A stretch of DNA of 64,000 nucleotides from Verrucomicrobiia bacterium (lineage in GTDB: Bacteria > Verrucomicrobiota > Verrucomicrobiia > Opitutales > Opitutaceae), in the NCBI GenBank assembly GCA_011525695.1, contig WYBX01000041.1:107389-171388 (forward strand), in the 5' to 3' direction. Positions 1 through 8,954 of this stretch are shown one piece after another. Within the stretch, counting starts at the first letter, position 1; each line of letters opens with the position of its first letter. The notes under the pieces are model-generated. The model was given only the letters and a program-made list of their open reading frames with translations, had not been told where the DNA came from and did no database searches. Position numbers and translations under genes: made by a program.

Positions 1-228
1 CTCGCGGCGTTCGCGGTAGTCGAACTCCAGGATCATCCGCTCGGTGAGCACGGCGCCGCCGTGGGTGCGCTGGATGTGGGACTTGGCCTCGAGCGCCGCG
101 AGATCGCGCCGGATCGTCATCCCGCTCACGCCAAACTCCCGGGCCAGCCGGGAAATCGACACGCCCGGCTGCTCGGCGAAGCGCTCGCGGATGCGGGCCT
201 GGCGGGCGGCGGAAGGGAGATGCTTCAT
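1..228 (-). CDS. DeoR-family transcriptional regulator, N-terminal part (cut by window edge)
   Basis: Reading the minus strand from an ATG at 228 gives 76 codons with no stop before the window edge, so the gene continues off the left side. The N-terminus has the DeoR winged helix: a recognition-helix stretch SVSGMTIRRDLAALE-like (seen as FGVSGMTIRRDLAALEAK) followed by the family hallmark RTHGGAVL wing. The missing remainder should be the sugar-phosphate-binding DeoR C-terminal domain. DeoR proteins usually repress neighbouring sugar genes in response to a phosphorylated sugar. It is divergent from the ceramidase-like and FGGY-kinase genes, which are candidate targets. The family call is secure from the helix and wing; the ligand is unknown. 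Confidence 0.85.
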   Translation of the reverse strand, partial: MKHLPSAARQARIRERFAEQPGVSISRLAREFGVSGMTIRRDLAALEAKSHIQRTHGGAVLTERMILEFDYRERRE

Positions 229-446
229 CGCGGGTGCGAATCTCGGCCCGGTGGTAGGCTGTGTCAATATGGTATTGAAATGAACACAAAGTAACATTTG
301 ACTGTGAAAGGAGAATCACCCGTGAACACGAAACCGAGCCGACCGCGTGGAGTTCGAATGCGACAGACCGCAGCCGCCGTTTCGGCAGGTTCAAGGCCCC
401 GAGCGGAGTCGAGGGCAGCCAAGTTCCAGCCACCAAATTTCTGGCC

Positions 447-582
447 GCAAGAAGGCGCAAAAGGCGCAAGAAAAGTCCGCATCGGAAGTTTTCGACACAG
501 AGGTCACAGAGGAGACAAAGAGGCCACGGAGCAGGATAGATCCTCTGTGAACTCCGGCTCGATCTCTGTGCGCTCCGTGACG
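447..582. repeat. Intergenic short-word repeats (GCGCAA words and inverted CACAGAG words)
   Basis: The 407-bp gap between the DeoR gene and the ceramidase-like gene holds two blocks of tandem words. At 447-475 the word GGCGCAARA recurs. At 493-531 variants of the word CACAGAGG are repeated, and at 542-582 the same word appears inverted (CTCTGTG and CTCCGTG variants). The RNA could fold into a long imperfect hairpin. The same CACAGAG family occurs again at 49077-49150. I see no gene in this gap. Confidence 0.6.
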
Positions 583-635
583 AGTCTTGGTCCGATGCTC
601 CGCCTCGCCCTGTAGTCCCGTTCGTCCTGAATCTG

Positions 636-1976
636 ATGCCAACCCTTTCCTCTGACCACGGTGCCCCTTTGCTCGCCGGCGCGGCGACCGCCGACGTCAC
701 GCCGGCGGGCCCGGTCTTCCTTTTTGGTTATCCGCACGTGCCGCGGCTGAGCACGGGGATCCACGATCCGCTGGAATGTGCCGCCCTTTACCTGCGGCAC
801 CGCGATACCCACGCGCTCTTTCTCGCGCATGATGTGATCTTTGTTTCGAAGGCGCACGCGGCCGAGATCCGGTGTCGGATTCGGGAGGCAACCGGAATTC
901 CGGAGGCGGCCGTGATGATCACGGCGACTCACACGCACTCGGGGCCGGTCATGGTGGATTATGTGAGCAACGCATCGGATCCCGTGGTGCCAAAGGCGGA
1001 TCCCGCCTACCTCGCGTTCTTTACCGAACGGGTGGTGGCAACCGCCGCCGCGGCGGTGCGCGATGCGGTGCCGGCCGAGATCGGGATGAGTGTGGCCCGC
1101 TGCGAGGGGATCGGCACGAACCGGCACGATCCGGCCGGGCCGGCCGATCCCGACGTGCCGGTCCTCCTGGCCCGATCACTCGCGACCGGCGAGCCGATTG
1201 GATGCATGCTGGTGTGTGCCATGCATCCAACCGTCCTGCACGAGGACTCCACCCTGATGAGTGCGGATTTCCCGTATTTTACCCGCCGGTGCATCCGGCA
1301 GCAGCCGGGATACGAGGCCTGTCCGGTATTGTTTCACCAGGGCGCATCGGGCAACCAGAGCCCGCGGCACGTCACGCGGACGAACACCTTCGCGGAGGCC
1401 GAGCGACTGGGAGAAATCCTGGGACGCGCGGTGGCGGGAGTCCTGCCTTCCATCAGTTATCGGCGCGATGTCGAGCTGACTGTACGCCGGAAAGAACTCG
1501 CCCTGATGCCGCGCCGGTTTCCTGCTCCCGAGGCCGCAGCGGAGCAGGTAGCCACGGCGAAGACACGTTTTGAGCAGCTGAAGGCCAAAGGCGCGCCGCG
1601 GCAGGCAGTCCGGACTGCTGAGTGCGACGTGTTTGGCGCGGAGGAGACGGCGGAGCTGGCGCAGGCGGCGGTAGACGGCCGGCTGGAGGTAGCGATCGCG
1701 GGCTGCATGCCGGCCGAGATCCAGGCGATCACGATTGGTCCGTGGACCTTTGTCGGCTGGCCGGGCGAGTTCTTTGTGGAGTATGCACTCGAATTGCGCC
1801 AGCGGGTGCCGAATGCATTCGTGATCACCATGGCGAATGGCGAACTCCAGGGCTACATCGTCACGGAGGAAGCGGCGGCACGTGGCGTTTATGAAGCAAC
1901 CAACGCAGTCTTTGCGCCGGAAAACGGCCGGCGTTTTGTAGAAGCGACCCTGGCGCTGCTGGAGGGTGGGAAATGA
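636..1976 (+). CDS. Neutral/alkaline ceramidase-like protein
   Basis: A 446-residue protein resembling the N-terminal metal-binding domain of neutral/alkaline ceramidases. It opens with LLAGAATADVTPAGPVFLFG, typical of this group, and carries the metal-site motif THTHSGP at about residues 98-104. There is no signal peptide, unlike classical secreted ceramidases. It is also shorter than true neutral ceramidases, which run to roughly 650-700 residues with a C-terminal Ig-like domain. Such short forms are common near sugar genes in Planctomycetes and Verrucomicrobia and their substrate is unknown; a ceramide substrate should not be assumed. The next gene, an FGGY kinase, follows after 194 bp and may be co-transcribed. 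Confidence 0.75.
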   Translation: MPTLSSDHGAPLLAGAATADVTPAGPVFLFGYPHVPRLSTGIHDPLECAALYLRHRDTHALFLAHDVIFVSKAHAAEIRCRIREATGIPEAAVMITATHTHSGPVMVDYVSNASDPVVPKADPAYLAFFTERVVATAAAAVRDAVPAEIGMSVARCEGIGTNRHDPAGPADPDVPVLLARSLATGEPIGCMLVCAMHPTVLHEDSTLMSADFPYFTRRCIRQQPGYEACPVLFHQGASGNQSPRHVTRTNTFAEAERLGEILGRAVAGVLPSISYRRDVELTVRRKELALMPRRFPAPEAAAEQVATAKTRFEQLKAKGAPRQAVRTAECDVFGAEETAELAQAAVDGRLEVAIAGCMPAEIQAITIGPWTFVGWPGEFFVEYALELRQRVPNAFVITMANGELQGYIVTEEAAARGVYEATNAVFAPENGRRFVEATLALLEGGK

Positions 1977-2043
1977 ACCACTTCATTCTGGGCTTCTGCG
2001 AGGCTTCTCATGATCGAACTTCATTCTCGTTCATTCGCATGGG

Positions 2044-2141
2044 TTATTCGTTATTGGATACTCGTTATTGGTTATTCCTGATCGTGGCCGGAGCGCGGAA
2101 CGGATAATCAATAGCCAATAACTGATAACTGATAACCGATA
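2044..2141. repeat. Inverted short-word repeat (GTTATTGG words)
   Basis: Left arm 2044-2078 is made of GTTATTSG-type words. Right arm 2102-2141 is made of the inverse words (CCAATAAC, GATAACTGATAAC). The arms flank about 23 bp. The element fills most of the gap between the ceramidase-like gene and the FGGY kinase and is strikingly AT-rich against the surrounding DNA. It belongs to the same architectural class as the repeats at 447-582, 47856-48003 and 49077-49150. It could form an imperfect hairpin in an mRNA spanning both genes. Confidence 0.65.
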
Positions 2142-2170
2142 CCACTGCTTTCAGCTTTTCCCCGCCAACC

Positions 2171-3532
2171 ATGGCTTTCCTCCTCGGCATCGATCTCGGC
2201 ACGTCGTATTTCAAGGCCGGGTTGTTTGATTCCACGGGCGCGCTGAAAGGGCTCGGACGGGTCGCGGTCCAACCCGATCATCCCGCGCCTGCTCGCAGCG
2301 AGCTCCCGGTGGCCACGTTTTGGGCACTGCTCCGGCGTGCGGTGGCTGAAGCGCTGGGGCAGGCGAAGGCGAAGCCCGAGGCGATCGTGGCGATGTCGTA
2401 TTCGTCGCAGGCGAATAGTTTCGTCCTGCTCGATGCCGCCGATCAGCCGCTGACGCCGATCGTGTCGTGGACAGACGCACGCGCCGAGCCGATTCTGCCG
2501 GAGCTGGCGGAGTTTTCTCGCAGCGAGGCATTCGTCCGCACGGTAGGATTCGGGGGTTGGTCGGCTGGATTCGCGGTTCCGAAGTGGGGGTGGTTTCAAA
2601 AGCATGAGCGCGGATGCTGGGCGCGGGCGCACGCCGTGATGACGCTTTCAGACTACGTCACGTTTGCGCTGACGGGCGAGCGGGTGGGCGATGCGAGCAC
2701 GGCGGCATTGCTGGGGCTGTATGATCTGGAGAAACGCGATTGGTGGCCGGGGGCGTTGGCCGTGGCTGGCATCGAGGCAGCGCAACTTTCGCGGCCGCTC
2801 ACGCCCGGGACGGTCGTGGGGAAGACGGCTTCGCGAGCGGTCGACTTGCTCGGACTGCGGGCGGGCGTGGCCTTTGCGGTGGGCGGATTGGACCATCATG
2901 TGGCCGCACTCGGTGCCGGGTTGGGAACGAGTGCGGATGTCAGCATTTCGACGGGCACGGTGCTGGCGGCGATGACGCGGGTGCCGGCCGCGCTGCCGTG
3001 CGAAGGCTGTTTTCACGGGCTGGATTTTGATGGCACCAGCTATTTCCGACTGGCCTTCAATCCCGCCGGGGCGGGGCAGCTCGAGGCGTATCAGCGGGAG
3101 TTTGCGGCCGGCATGGCATTGCCCGAACTGCTGACGCTGGCCGCAGCGGCGCCGGCGGGTGGGGCGGCTCCGCGGGATCTCGGCGCCGCCGGGCATGGGG
3201 TGGCGATCCGGTATTTGCTGGAGAAGATTGCCGCGACGCATCGCGAACTGATCGGTCGGGTGACGGGAGGCGCGAGGATTTCGCGCGTGGTGGCTACGGG
3301 GGGCGGGGCGCGGAGCGAACTGTGGCTGCAGATCAAGGCGGACATGTTTGGGGTTCCGGTGATAACGCCGTCGATGCCCGAGCGGGCGTGTTTTGGCGCG
3401 GCGATGCTGGCGAGTGTCGCCGCCAGCTGGCATCGCGATGCGGCCTCAGCGATGCAGGTGATGTTCACGTCCGGCCGCGTGTTCGAACCGGAGCCGGTGG
3501 GAGTTGACCGATATCTAAACTGGGTTTCGTGA
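2171..3532 (+). CDS. FGGY-family carbohydrate kinase (xylulokinase-like)
   Basis: A 453-residue sugar kinase of the FGGY family, which phosphorylates a ketose or polyol with ATP in the cytoplasm. The N-terminus has the phosphate-1 motif GIDLGTSYFKAGLFD at residues 6-20. A second ATPase-fold segment, FAVGGLDHHVAALGAG, lies near the middle, and the adenosine motif VVATGGGARSELWLQ lies around residue 375. Length fits the family (about 450-520). Sequence alone does not separate xylulo-, glucono-, ribulo- or rhamnulokinase, so no symbol is given. With the divergent DeoR regulator and the ceramidase-like gene it forms a small sugar module. Confidence 0.85.
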   Translation: MAFLLGIDLGTSYFKAGLFDSTGALKGLGRVAVQPDHPAPARSELPVATFWALLRRAVAEALGQAKAKPEAIVAMSYSSQANSFVLLDAADQPLTPIVSWTDARAEPILPELAEFSRSEAFVRTVGFGGWSAGFAVPKWGWFQKHERGCWARAHAVMTLSDYVTFALTGERVGDASTAALLGLYDLEKRDWWPGALAVAGIEAAQLSRPLTPGTVVGKTASRAVDLLGLRAGVAFAVGGLDHHVAALGAGLGTSADVSISTGTVLAAMTRVPAALPCEGCFHGLDFDGTSYFRLAFNPAGAGQLEAYQREFAAGMALPELLTLAAAAPAGGAAPRDLGAAGHGVAIRYLLEKIAATHRELIGRVTGGARISRVVATGGGARSELWLQIKADMFGVPVITPSMPERACFGAAMLASVAASWHRDAASAMQVMFTSGRVFEPEPVGVDRYLNWVS

Positions 3533-3567
3533 CGCGGCTTTCAAGTCTTAGGGATTGAGTCTTCGCC

Positions 3568-4947
3568 TCAAATTGAGGCTGAGGGCTTATAATGCCAGAC
3601 GTGTGCCGATCCGGCCGGGCCGCGGGCTCCCATGATGAGCGCGTCCTGAAACGTCGCCATCGAGTACACGTAGTGGTCCTTCCGCCAGAGATCCGCGTCT
3701 CTGGGCCGGACAAACCGCTCCATTCCCGGTTCGCCGAGACACCGCCACTGGCTGCCGTCGTCGGCCAGCTCCCAGACCGCGAGCTTCCCGGCATTGACGC
3801 CATGTCCGCCGCCGACAACCAGACGGCCCTGAAAGACGAGCAACTCATTGAACGAGCCCTGTTCGGCGGGCAGCGAAGGATCCTGGCATGCCACCGGCAA
3901 CTGAAGTTGTTCCCACCTCAGGCCATCCCAGGTCCAGACATTTCCGAACCGGTTGACATTTGGCGGGCACTCCTGGCAATTATAGCCGATAAATAGCTTT
4001 CCTTTGTAGACAATCATGCTGGTGACAATGTGCGTTGTGGGAATGCGCCAGCTGGCATTCACGCCTTCCCCGCCAATGCGTTCCCAGCGCTCACCGTTCA
4101 GACGCCAGACCTCGCCGGTAAAGCGCGTCTGGGCTCCGTGTCGGACAATCGAGGCGTGGAGCCGCCCTTCAAAAGAAACGAGCTTGTAGATCCAATGGGT
4201 GAACGGAGGGAAATCCTCGATCCCTGCGAGTTTTCTCCAGCGCGTTCCATCGAAACTGTATATTTCCCCCTTGTTGTATTGCGCGTCCGGAGTTCCATTC
4301 CTCGTGCGTGAATCCTGGACATTCATCCCGGGGGGGAGGTGACCCTGGAGTCCCACGCACAGGTTTCCCTGATGCCAGGCGAGGGTATAGACGTGGCTGT
4401 AGTCGGGGCCGTTCCAGTCGCCTTGTCCCCCCATTCCCCCGATCCACTCCCAGGTGGAGCCATCGAACCGCCAGAGCTGCGCTTGGCCGCCCAGCGTCTG
4501 TTTTACGCCGGCGTACAGGTGGCGGCCCTGCGGGTCGGGAAGCAGGACGTTGACCCATGGGGGGCGGGATCCGCGTGGCATTTGCCGCGTCAGATCTGCC
4601 TGCGTTGGCCATGACCCCATGATGCTTCGCCCTCCGACCTGCACCCAGCGGCGGCCATCAAACCGCCACACTTCGGGCTCCCCGGTCCCGATTCCGACGT
4701 AGAGCTTTCCCTGGAACTCAGCCAACGCACGTGCCCGGTCGTGACGGGCCTCCGTCGACCAGCTTTCATTGCGGCCTGCACCGCCAATCAGTTCCCAAGT
4801 CCCCGAAGGCAGAGAGGAAAGGGACGCTGAAGAGGGGCTTGAGCCCGCTTTAGACTGTCCGGTCGATGCGGCAAGTGCGGTCTTGTTCAGGAAGGCGGAG
4901 GTCGCCAAGGCGCCAATGGAAGCTCGCAGAAAGGCTTTTCGGTTCAT
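3568..4947 (-). CDS. Exported beta-propeller (Kelch-like) protein
   Basis: A 459-residue protein whose N-terminus, NRKAFLRASIGALATSAF, looks like a Tat or Sec export signal (an R-K pair before F-L, then a hydrophobic stretch ending LAAS). The mature part is a series of repeats with the pattern W-RFDG-W--(I/V)GG: examples are VWRFDGRRWVQVGG, LWRFDGSTWEWIGG, IYSFDGTRWRKLAG, VWRLNGERWERIGG and VWTWDGLRWEQL. These predict a beta-propeller of about five to seven blades. No catalytic motif is visible. It probably binds or acts on a glycan outside the cytoplasm. It converges on the FGGY kinase gene with a 35-bp gap and diverges from the sulfatase gene. Confidence 0.7.
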   Translation of the reverse strand: MNRKAFLRASIGALATSAFLNKTALAASTGQSKAGSSPSSASLSSLPSGTWELIGGAGRNESWSTEARHDRARALAEFQGKLYVGIGTGEPEVWRFDGRRWVQVGGRSIMGSWPTQADLTRQMPRGSRPPWVNVLLPDPQGRHLYAGVKQTLGGQAQLWRFDGSTWEWIGGMGGQGDWNGPDYSHVYTLAWHQGNLCVGLQGHLPPGMNVQDSRTRNGTPDAQYNKGEIYSFDGTRWRKLAGIEDFPPFTHWIYKLVSFEGRLHASIVRHGAQTRFTGEVWRLNGERWERIGGEGVNASWRIPTTHIVTSMIVYKGKLFIGYNCQECPPNVNRFGNVWTWDGLRWEQLQLPVACQDPSLPAEQGSFNELLVFQGRLVVGGGHGVNAGKLAVWELADDGSQWRCLGEPGMERFVRPRDADLWRKDHYVYSMATFQDALIMGARGPAGSAHVWHYKPSASI

Positions 4948-5353
4948 GGATGGAAAAATTCAGCTTTGAAATATGAAACGGCGGAGCGCACGTTTTCTGG
5001 CGAGGAGCCTTGCCTGGCCGTGAGGGCCACTTGGAAACTGGAAAGCGTGGATTTGGCGGATCGCAGGTCATGCTCCGGTGCCATTTCGGAAGCTCAAGGC
5101 TGGGGGTCTGGTAAGGTCTATTGTCCACCCCAGGCATGTTGCGAGAGCCGGCAGGTTTCAAATGGTCACGCCAGATGACCTGTTTTTGATGATTGTTTCG
5201 ACGGAATCGGATGCATAACGGAAGCGTATCTTGAGGCGGAATCACGCAGGCCCCATGCTTCAATAAGCCCACTCACCAGGTCTTCGCAGGCGGAGGCCCG
5301 GCCGACAGCGGGTGCGCCCGCCTCACGTGAATGCGCCTGCAAAATCAATTTCA
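4948..5353. other. Divergent intergenic region without a recognisable gene
   Basis: This 406-bp gap separates the start of the propeller gene (minus strand) from the start of the sulfatase gene (plus strand), so it must hold promoters for one or both. I find no convincing ORF, RNA gene or long repeat. Short open frames here lack a domain signature and read like shadow frames. Confidence 0.5.
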
Positions 5354-6772
5354 ATGAAGCTCAACCCGCTTCCCATCATTCTGTTCGCCGGCCTCGCCGG
5401 TTCAATCGCTCTTGCTGCGCGCCAAGCGGATCGCCCGAACATCGTTTTTTTCCTGGCAGACGACCTGGGCTACATGGACATCGGCGCAAATAATCGGAAC
5501 ACGTTTTACGAAACCCCGAACATTGACGGGTTGGCGCGGAGGGGAATGCGCTTCACGCAGGGTTACGCCGCGAGCCCGGTGTGTTCACCGACCCGCGCGA
5601 GCATCATGACCGGCAAATATCCCGTGCGCACTGGCGTCACGGATTACATCGGCGAGAACCGGCCCGGGAGGCTGTTGCCCGCGCCAAATGCGGACCATCT
5701 GCCGTTGGAGGAGATCACCCTCGCGGAGCGTTTGCGCGACGCCGGCTATGCGACGTTCTTTGCCGGCAAATGGCATCTCGGTGGCGGTGACTATTCCCCC
5801 AACGCGCAGGGATTTGGTCCCGGACTCACTTCCGGCGCGGGCCCGAAGGGGAGTGTTCAATTCTGGTTTCCCCAATCGGATGTTCCCGCGCCCGCACCGC
5901 CGGACGATCCCAAGACCACCGACCGCATCGCCAACGAAGCCGTGCGTTTCATCGCAGCGCATGCGGACAAGCCTTTTTTCGCCTACCTCCCGTTTCTAGC
6001 GGTGCACACGCCGATTCAGGCGCGGCGCGACCTGGTGGAAAAATACGAACGCAAGAAAGCCTCGGCACCGCCGGCTGCTTGGGGAAGGGAGCGCCAACGC
6101 GAGGTGCGACTTGTGCAGAACCACGCGACCTATGCCGCAATGGTTGAGCAGCTCGACACCGCCATCGGCCGGGTGCTGGCGGCGCTCGATCGTACCGGTC
6201 TCACCGGGCGAACGATCGTGGTATTCACCTCCGACAACGGCGGGCTTTCCACGTCCGAAGGCCATCCGACTTCCAATTCCCCATTGCGCGCCGGCAAGGG
6301 CTGGCCCTACGAAGGTGGGATCCGCGAGCCCTGGATCATTCTCGCGCCGGGGCTGACGGAGCCCGGCAGTGTTTGCGACACACCTGTCGTTAGCACGGAT
6401 TTTTATCCCACCTTGCTCGCGCTCGCCGGTCTGCCGTTGTTTCCGGAACAACATAGCGACGGCGTGAGCCTCGTGCCGTTGCTCAAGGGCGACAGGCTCC
6501 AGCGTGGCGCGCCGCTGTTCTGGCACTATCCTCACTACGGCAATCAAGGTGGCGCTCCGTCCGGTGCAATTCGCGACGGCGACTGGAAACTCATCGAGTG
6601 GTATGAAGATGGCAGTCTCGAAATCTTCAACGTTCGGGATGACCCGGGTGAAACGAGGAATCTGGCCGTCGAACAACCCGCCCTGGCGAAAAGGCTTCAT
6701 ACGACGCTGGTGGCGTGGCGCAAGTCGGTGAACGCGGTCATGCCAACGCCCAATCCGGATTTCGGCCGATAA
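5354..6772 (+). CDS. Secreted type I sulfatase
   Basis: A 472-residue formylglycine-dependent sulfatase that removes sulfate esters from a glycan. The signal peptide is MKLNPLPIILFAGLAGSIAL, and the domain begins RPNIVFFLADDLGYMD with the calcium-binding Asp pair at residues 36-37. The activation motif CSPTR has its cysteine at residue 77 and should be converted to formylglycine by a maturase not encoded here. The motifs GKWHLGG and FTSDNGG follow in order. The frame stays open upstream to 5312, but the ATG at 5354 puts the signal peptide at the N-terminus and is preferred. Length is normal for the family. Substrate class cannot be read from sequence. Confidence 0.9.
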   Translation: MKLNPLPIILFAGLAGSIALAARQADRPNIVFFLADDLGYMDIGANNRNTFYETPNIDGLARRGMRFTQGYAASPVCSPTRASIMTGKYPVRTGVTDYIGENRPGRLLPAPNADHLPLEEITLAERLRDAGYATFFAGKWHLGGGDYSPNAQGFGPGLTSGAGPKGSVQFWFPQSDVPAPAPPDDPKTTDRIANEAVRFIAAHADKPFFAYLPFLAVHTPIQARRDLVEKYERKKASAPPAAWGRERQREVRLVQNHATYAAMVEQLDTAIGRVLAALDRTGLTGRTIVVFTSDNGGLSTSEGHPTSNSPLRAGKGWPYEGGIREPWIILAPGLTEPGSVCDTPVVSTDFYPTLLALAGLPLFPEQHSDGVSLVPLLKGDRLQRGAPLFWHYPHYGNQGGAPSGAIRDGDWKLIEWYEDGSLEIFNVRDDPGETRNLAVEQPALAKRLHTTLVAWRKSVNAVMPTPNPDFGR

Positions 6773-6981
6773 GGGGAGGCTCCACGCTCAAAGTGCAACC
6801 ACTGCCCAAAGGCCTTTGAAAGCGTTCGGGCAGAGTACTGCGACGATGCTTCCACCCCTGGATTGTAAATCGGAGCTTTCGCGCCCTGGCGATGTGGTCA
6901 GATCAATTTTCCAGCGGCCCGGGTTTGTCGGGCGTGACTTAAAGCCAACTATTGCGCCATGATCCTCAGCGAGGTTACCTG

Positions 6982-8052
6982 ATGCATTCAATTATCATCG
7001 TAGGTTGCGGCAGCATAGGAGAGCGCCATCTTCGCTGCTTTCTCAAAACCGGCCGCGTTCGAGTCACTGCCTGCGATACCGATCCGGAACTGTTGCAGCG
7101 AGTGGCGGCGGAGTATCAGGTGCCCGTGAATTCCAACTGGGAGGAAGCGCTGGTACAGGGTGGATTTGATGCCGCGGTCGTCTGCACGCCGGCCCACCTG
7201 CATGTGCCGATGGCGTTGCGGGCGATGGAGTGCGGTTTGCACACCCTGATCGAAAAGCCGCTCTCGCAGTCGTATCAGGGGGTCAATGACTTGATCGGGC
7301 TCCGAAACCGAACAGGCCTGCAGGCAGCCGTCGCGTATGTGCTGCACGTCCATCCTCTCCTGGCTGGGGCGCGGATATTCTTGCGCAGCGGGGAGCTGGG
7401 CCCGGTTCGCCATGTCACGGCCAATTCCGGACAGTATTTCCCGGGAGGACGCCCCGCCCATGCGGTGCATTATTCGCAAACCTATTATCGGGACAGGCGA
7501 ACCGGAGGCGGGGCCGTCCAGGATGTGCTGACTCACACCGTGAACTGGGTCGAGAGTGTGGTGGGTCCCGCCGACAGCGTGCTCTGCGACTGCGCGCACC
7601 AGGTGCTCGAGGGTGTTACGGTGGAGGATACGGTCAATGTGTGCGCCCGCCATGGGGAGGTCCTGGCCGCATACGCATTGAACCAGTTTCAGGCGCCCAA
7701 CGAATCGACGCTGCAGTTCCACACGGCGACGGGCAGCGTGAAGATCGAGCTGCATCGTGCACGCTGGGGCATCCACCGGCTCGGCGACCGGCAGTGGACA
7801 TGGCGGGAGTTGCCCCCGGTGGAGCGTGACGCGCATTTTCTCGCCCAAGCGAATCACTTCCTGGATCAGATCGAAGGGCGGTCGTCTCCCCTCTGCTCAC
7901 TGGAAGCGGCCGCGCAGACGCTGCGTTTCAATCTGGCGGCGCTGGCCTCCGCCGAAACCGGTTCCCGCATCCGGTGTGCCGACATTGGGCGCGAAACGCC
8001 CGGTGCCAGCCCGGGGGGCGATGTCGCCTCTCATTCCCCTTCCCATGACTGA
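6982..8052 (+). CDS. Gfo/Idh/MocA-family oxidoreductase
   Basis: A 356-residue NAD(P)-dependent sugar dehydrogenase. The Rossmann motif is IIVGCGSIGERH at the N-terminus, and the family motif EKPLSQS follows near residue 85. The C-terminal alpha/beta domain begins around residue 125. The chosen ATG has a GAGG ribosome-binding site 7 bases upstream, which decides it over an in-frame start 30 bases earlier. It is the first gene of an apparent operon: its stop lies inside the following SDR gene (8-bp overlap). With the downstream SDR and the amidohydrolase-aminotransferase fusion it may oxidise a sugar or cyclitol before transamination; that is inference. Confidence 0.85.
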   Translation: MHSIIIVGCGSIGERHLRCFLKTGRVRVTACDTDPELLQRVAAEYQVPVNSNWEEALVQGGFDAAVVCTPAHLHVPMALRAMECGLHTLIEKPLSQSYQGVNDLIGLRNRTGLQAAVAYVLHVHPLLAGARIFLRSGELGPVRHVTANSGQYFPGGRPAHAVHYSQTYYRDRRTGGGAVQDVLTHTVNWVESVVGPADSVLCDCAHQVLEGVTVEDTVNVCARHGEVLAAYALNQFQAPNESTLQFHTATGSVKIELHRARWGIHRLGDRQWTWRELPPVERDAHFLAQANHFLDQIEGRSSPLCSLEAAAQTLRFNLAALASAETGSRIRCADIGRETPGASPGGDVASHSPSHD

Positions 8053-8830
8053 CTCCAATCTTTTTTCACTGCAGGGCAAGGTTGTGCTGCAAGTCGGCGG
8101 TACCGGCCTGCTCGGCCGGGCGCTCGCGTCCGCGCTGACCACGGCCGGCGGCACATTGGTGGTCGCGTCGCGCAACCGGCACTCGCTGGTGGCATTCGCC
8201 GATGCCGAGTGCTCCGCCGGTCGCAGATTTTCGATCGAGGAGACAGACATCCGTTCGGAGACGTCGTTGAGCGAGCTTCGCGACAGAATCCTCGGAAAGT
8301 ACGGCGGAATCGACGGCGTAGTTTTCAACGCAGTCAGCAGGCCGATGCTGGCGATGGATGACAATATCGGGCTCTGGCGGGAGTCCATGGAGGTCAACTC
8401 GACCGGGCTCTTTGCCACCATGCGCATCTTTGGGGACGCCATGGCTGCCCGGCGCAAAGGCAGTATCGTCAATATTTCCTCGATCTATGGCATGGTGGGA
8501 ATGAACCCTTGGCTCTACGAGGGAACGGCGATGACGAGTCCACCCGACTATTACTTTCACAAGGGCGGCATGGTCAACCTGACCCGCTACCTGGCATCCC
8601 ACTACGGCCCGAGCGGGGTGCGTGTGAATGTCATCTCCCCCGGTGGAATCTTCGATCCCGGGAAGCCGGCGCCGCCGGAATTTGTCGGGCGTTATGGCCG
8701 GATGACGATGCTGGGGCGGATGGCAAACGCCGCCGAGGTGGGTGGAGCGGTCGTATTTCTCTTGAGCGATGCTTCGAGCTACATCACGGGGGTGAACCTC
8801 CCGGTGGACGGAGGCCTGACCGCCAAGTGA
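8045..8830 (+). CDS. Short-chain dehydrogenase/reductase
   Basis: A 261-residue SDR oxidoreductase. It has a variant cofactor loop, QVGGTGLLGRALA, in place of the usual TGxxxGIG. The Tyr-Lys catalytic pair sits in YYFHK, a serine in VNISSIYG, and the C-terminal end is ITGVNLPVDGG. The start overlaps the upstream Gfo/Idh gene by 8 bp, suggesting translational coupling. Likely substrates are sugars or sugar acids handed on by the preceding dehydrogenase. The N-terminal variant resembles SDRs acting on aldonates such as 2-keto-3-deoxy acids, but this is not decisive. Confidence 0.85.
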   Translation: MTDSNLFSLQGKVVLQVGGTGLLGRALASALTTAGGTLVVASRNRHSLVAFADAECSAGRRFSIEETDIRSETSLSELRDRILGKYGGIDGVVFNAVSRPMLAMDDNIGLWRESMEVNSTGLFATMRIFGDAMAARRKGSIVNISSIYGMVGMNPWLYEGTAMTSPPDYYFHKGGMVNLTRYLASHYGPSGVRVNVISPGGIFDPGKPAPPEFVGRYGRMTMLGRMANAAEVGGAVVFLLSDASSYITGVNLPVDGGLTAK

Positions 8831-8954
8831 GCGAGCAATTGCATCGCCGGGGATCCCGTCATTCTCATCGTAGCTCCCGCGGCGCGGGGTTCCACTCTTC
8901 GGAGTCCTGGGCGCGGCACCACCAGCCAGACAGGCCAGCTTCTCGAATCCAGCG

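Noticed and set aside
3565..3579. Terminator hairpin between the FGGY kinase and the propeller gene
   Set aside because: The stem is only 5 bp (GCCTC/GAGGC) with no T-run and overlaps the propeller stop codon.
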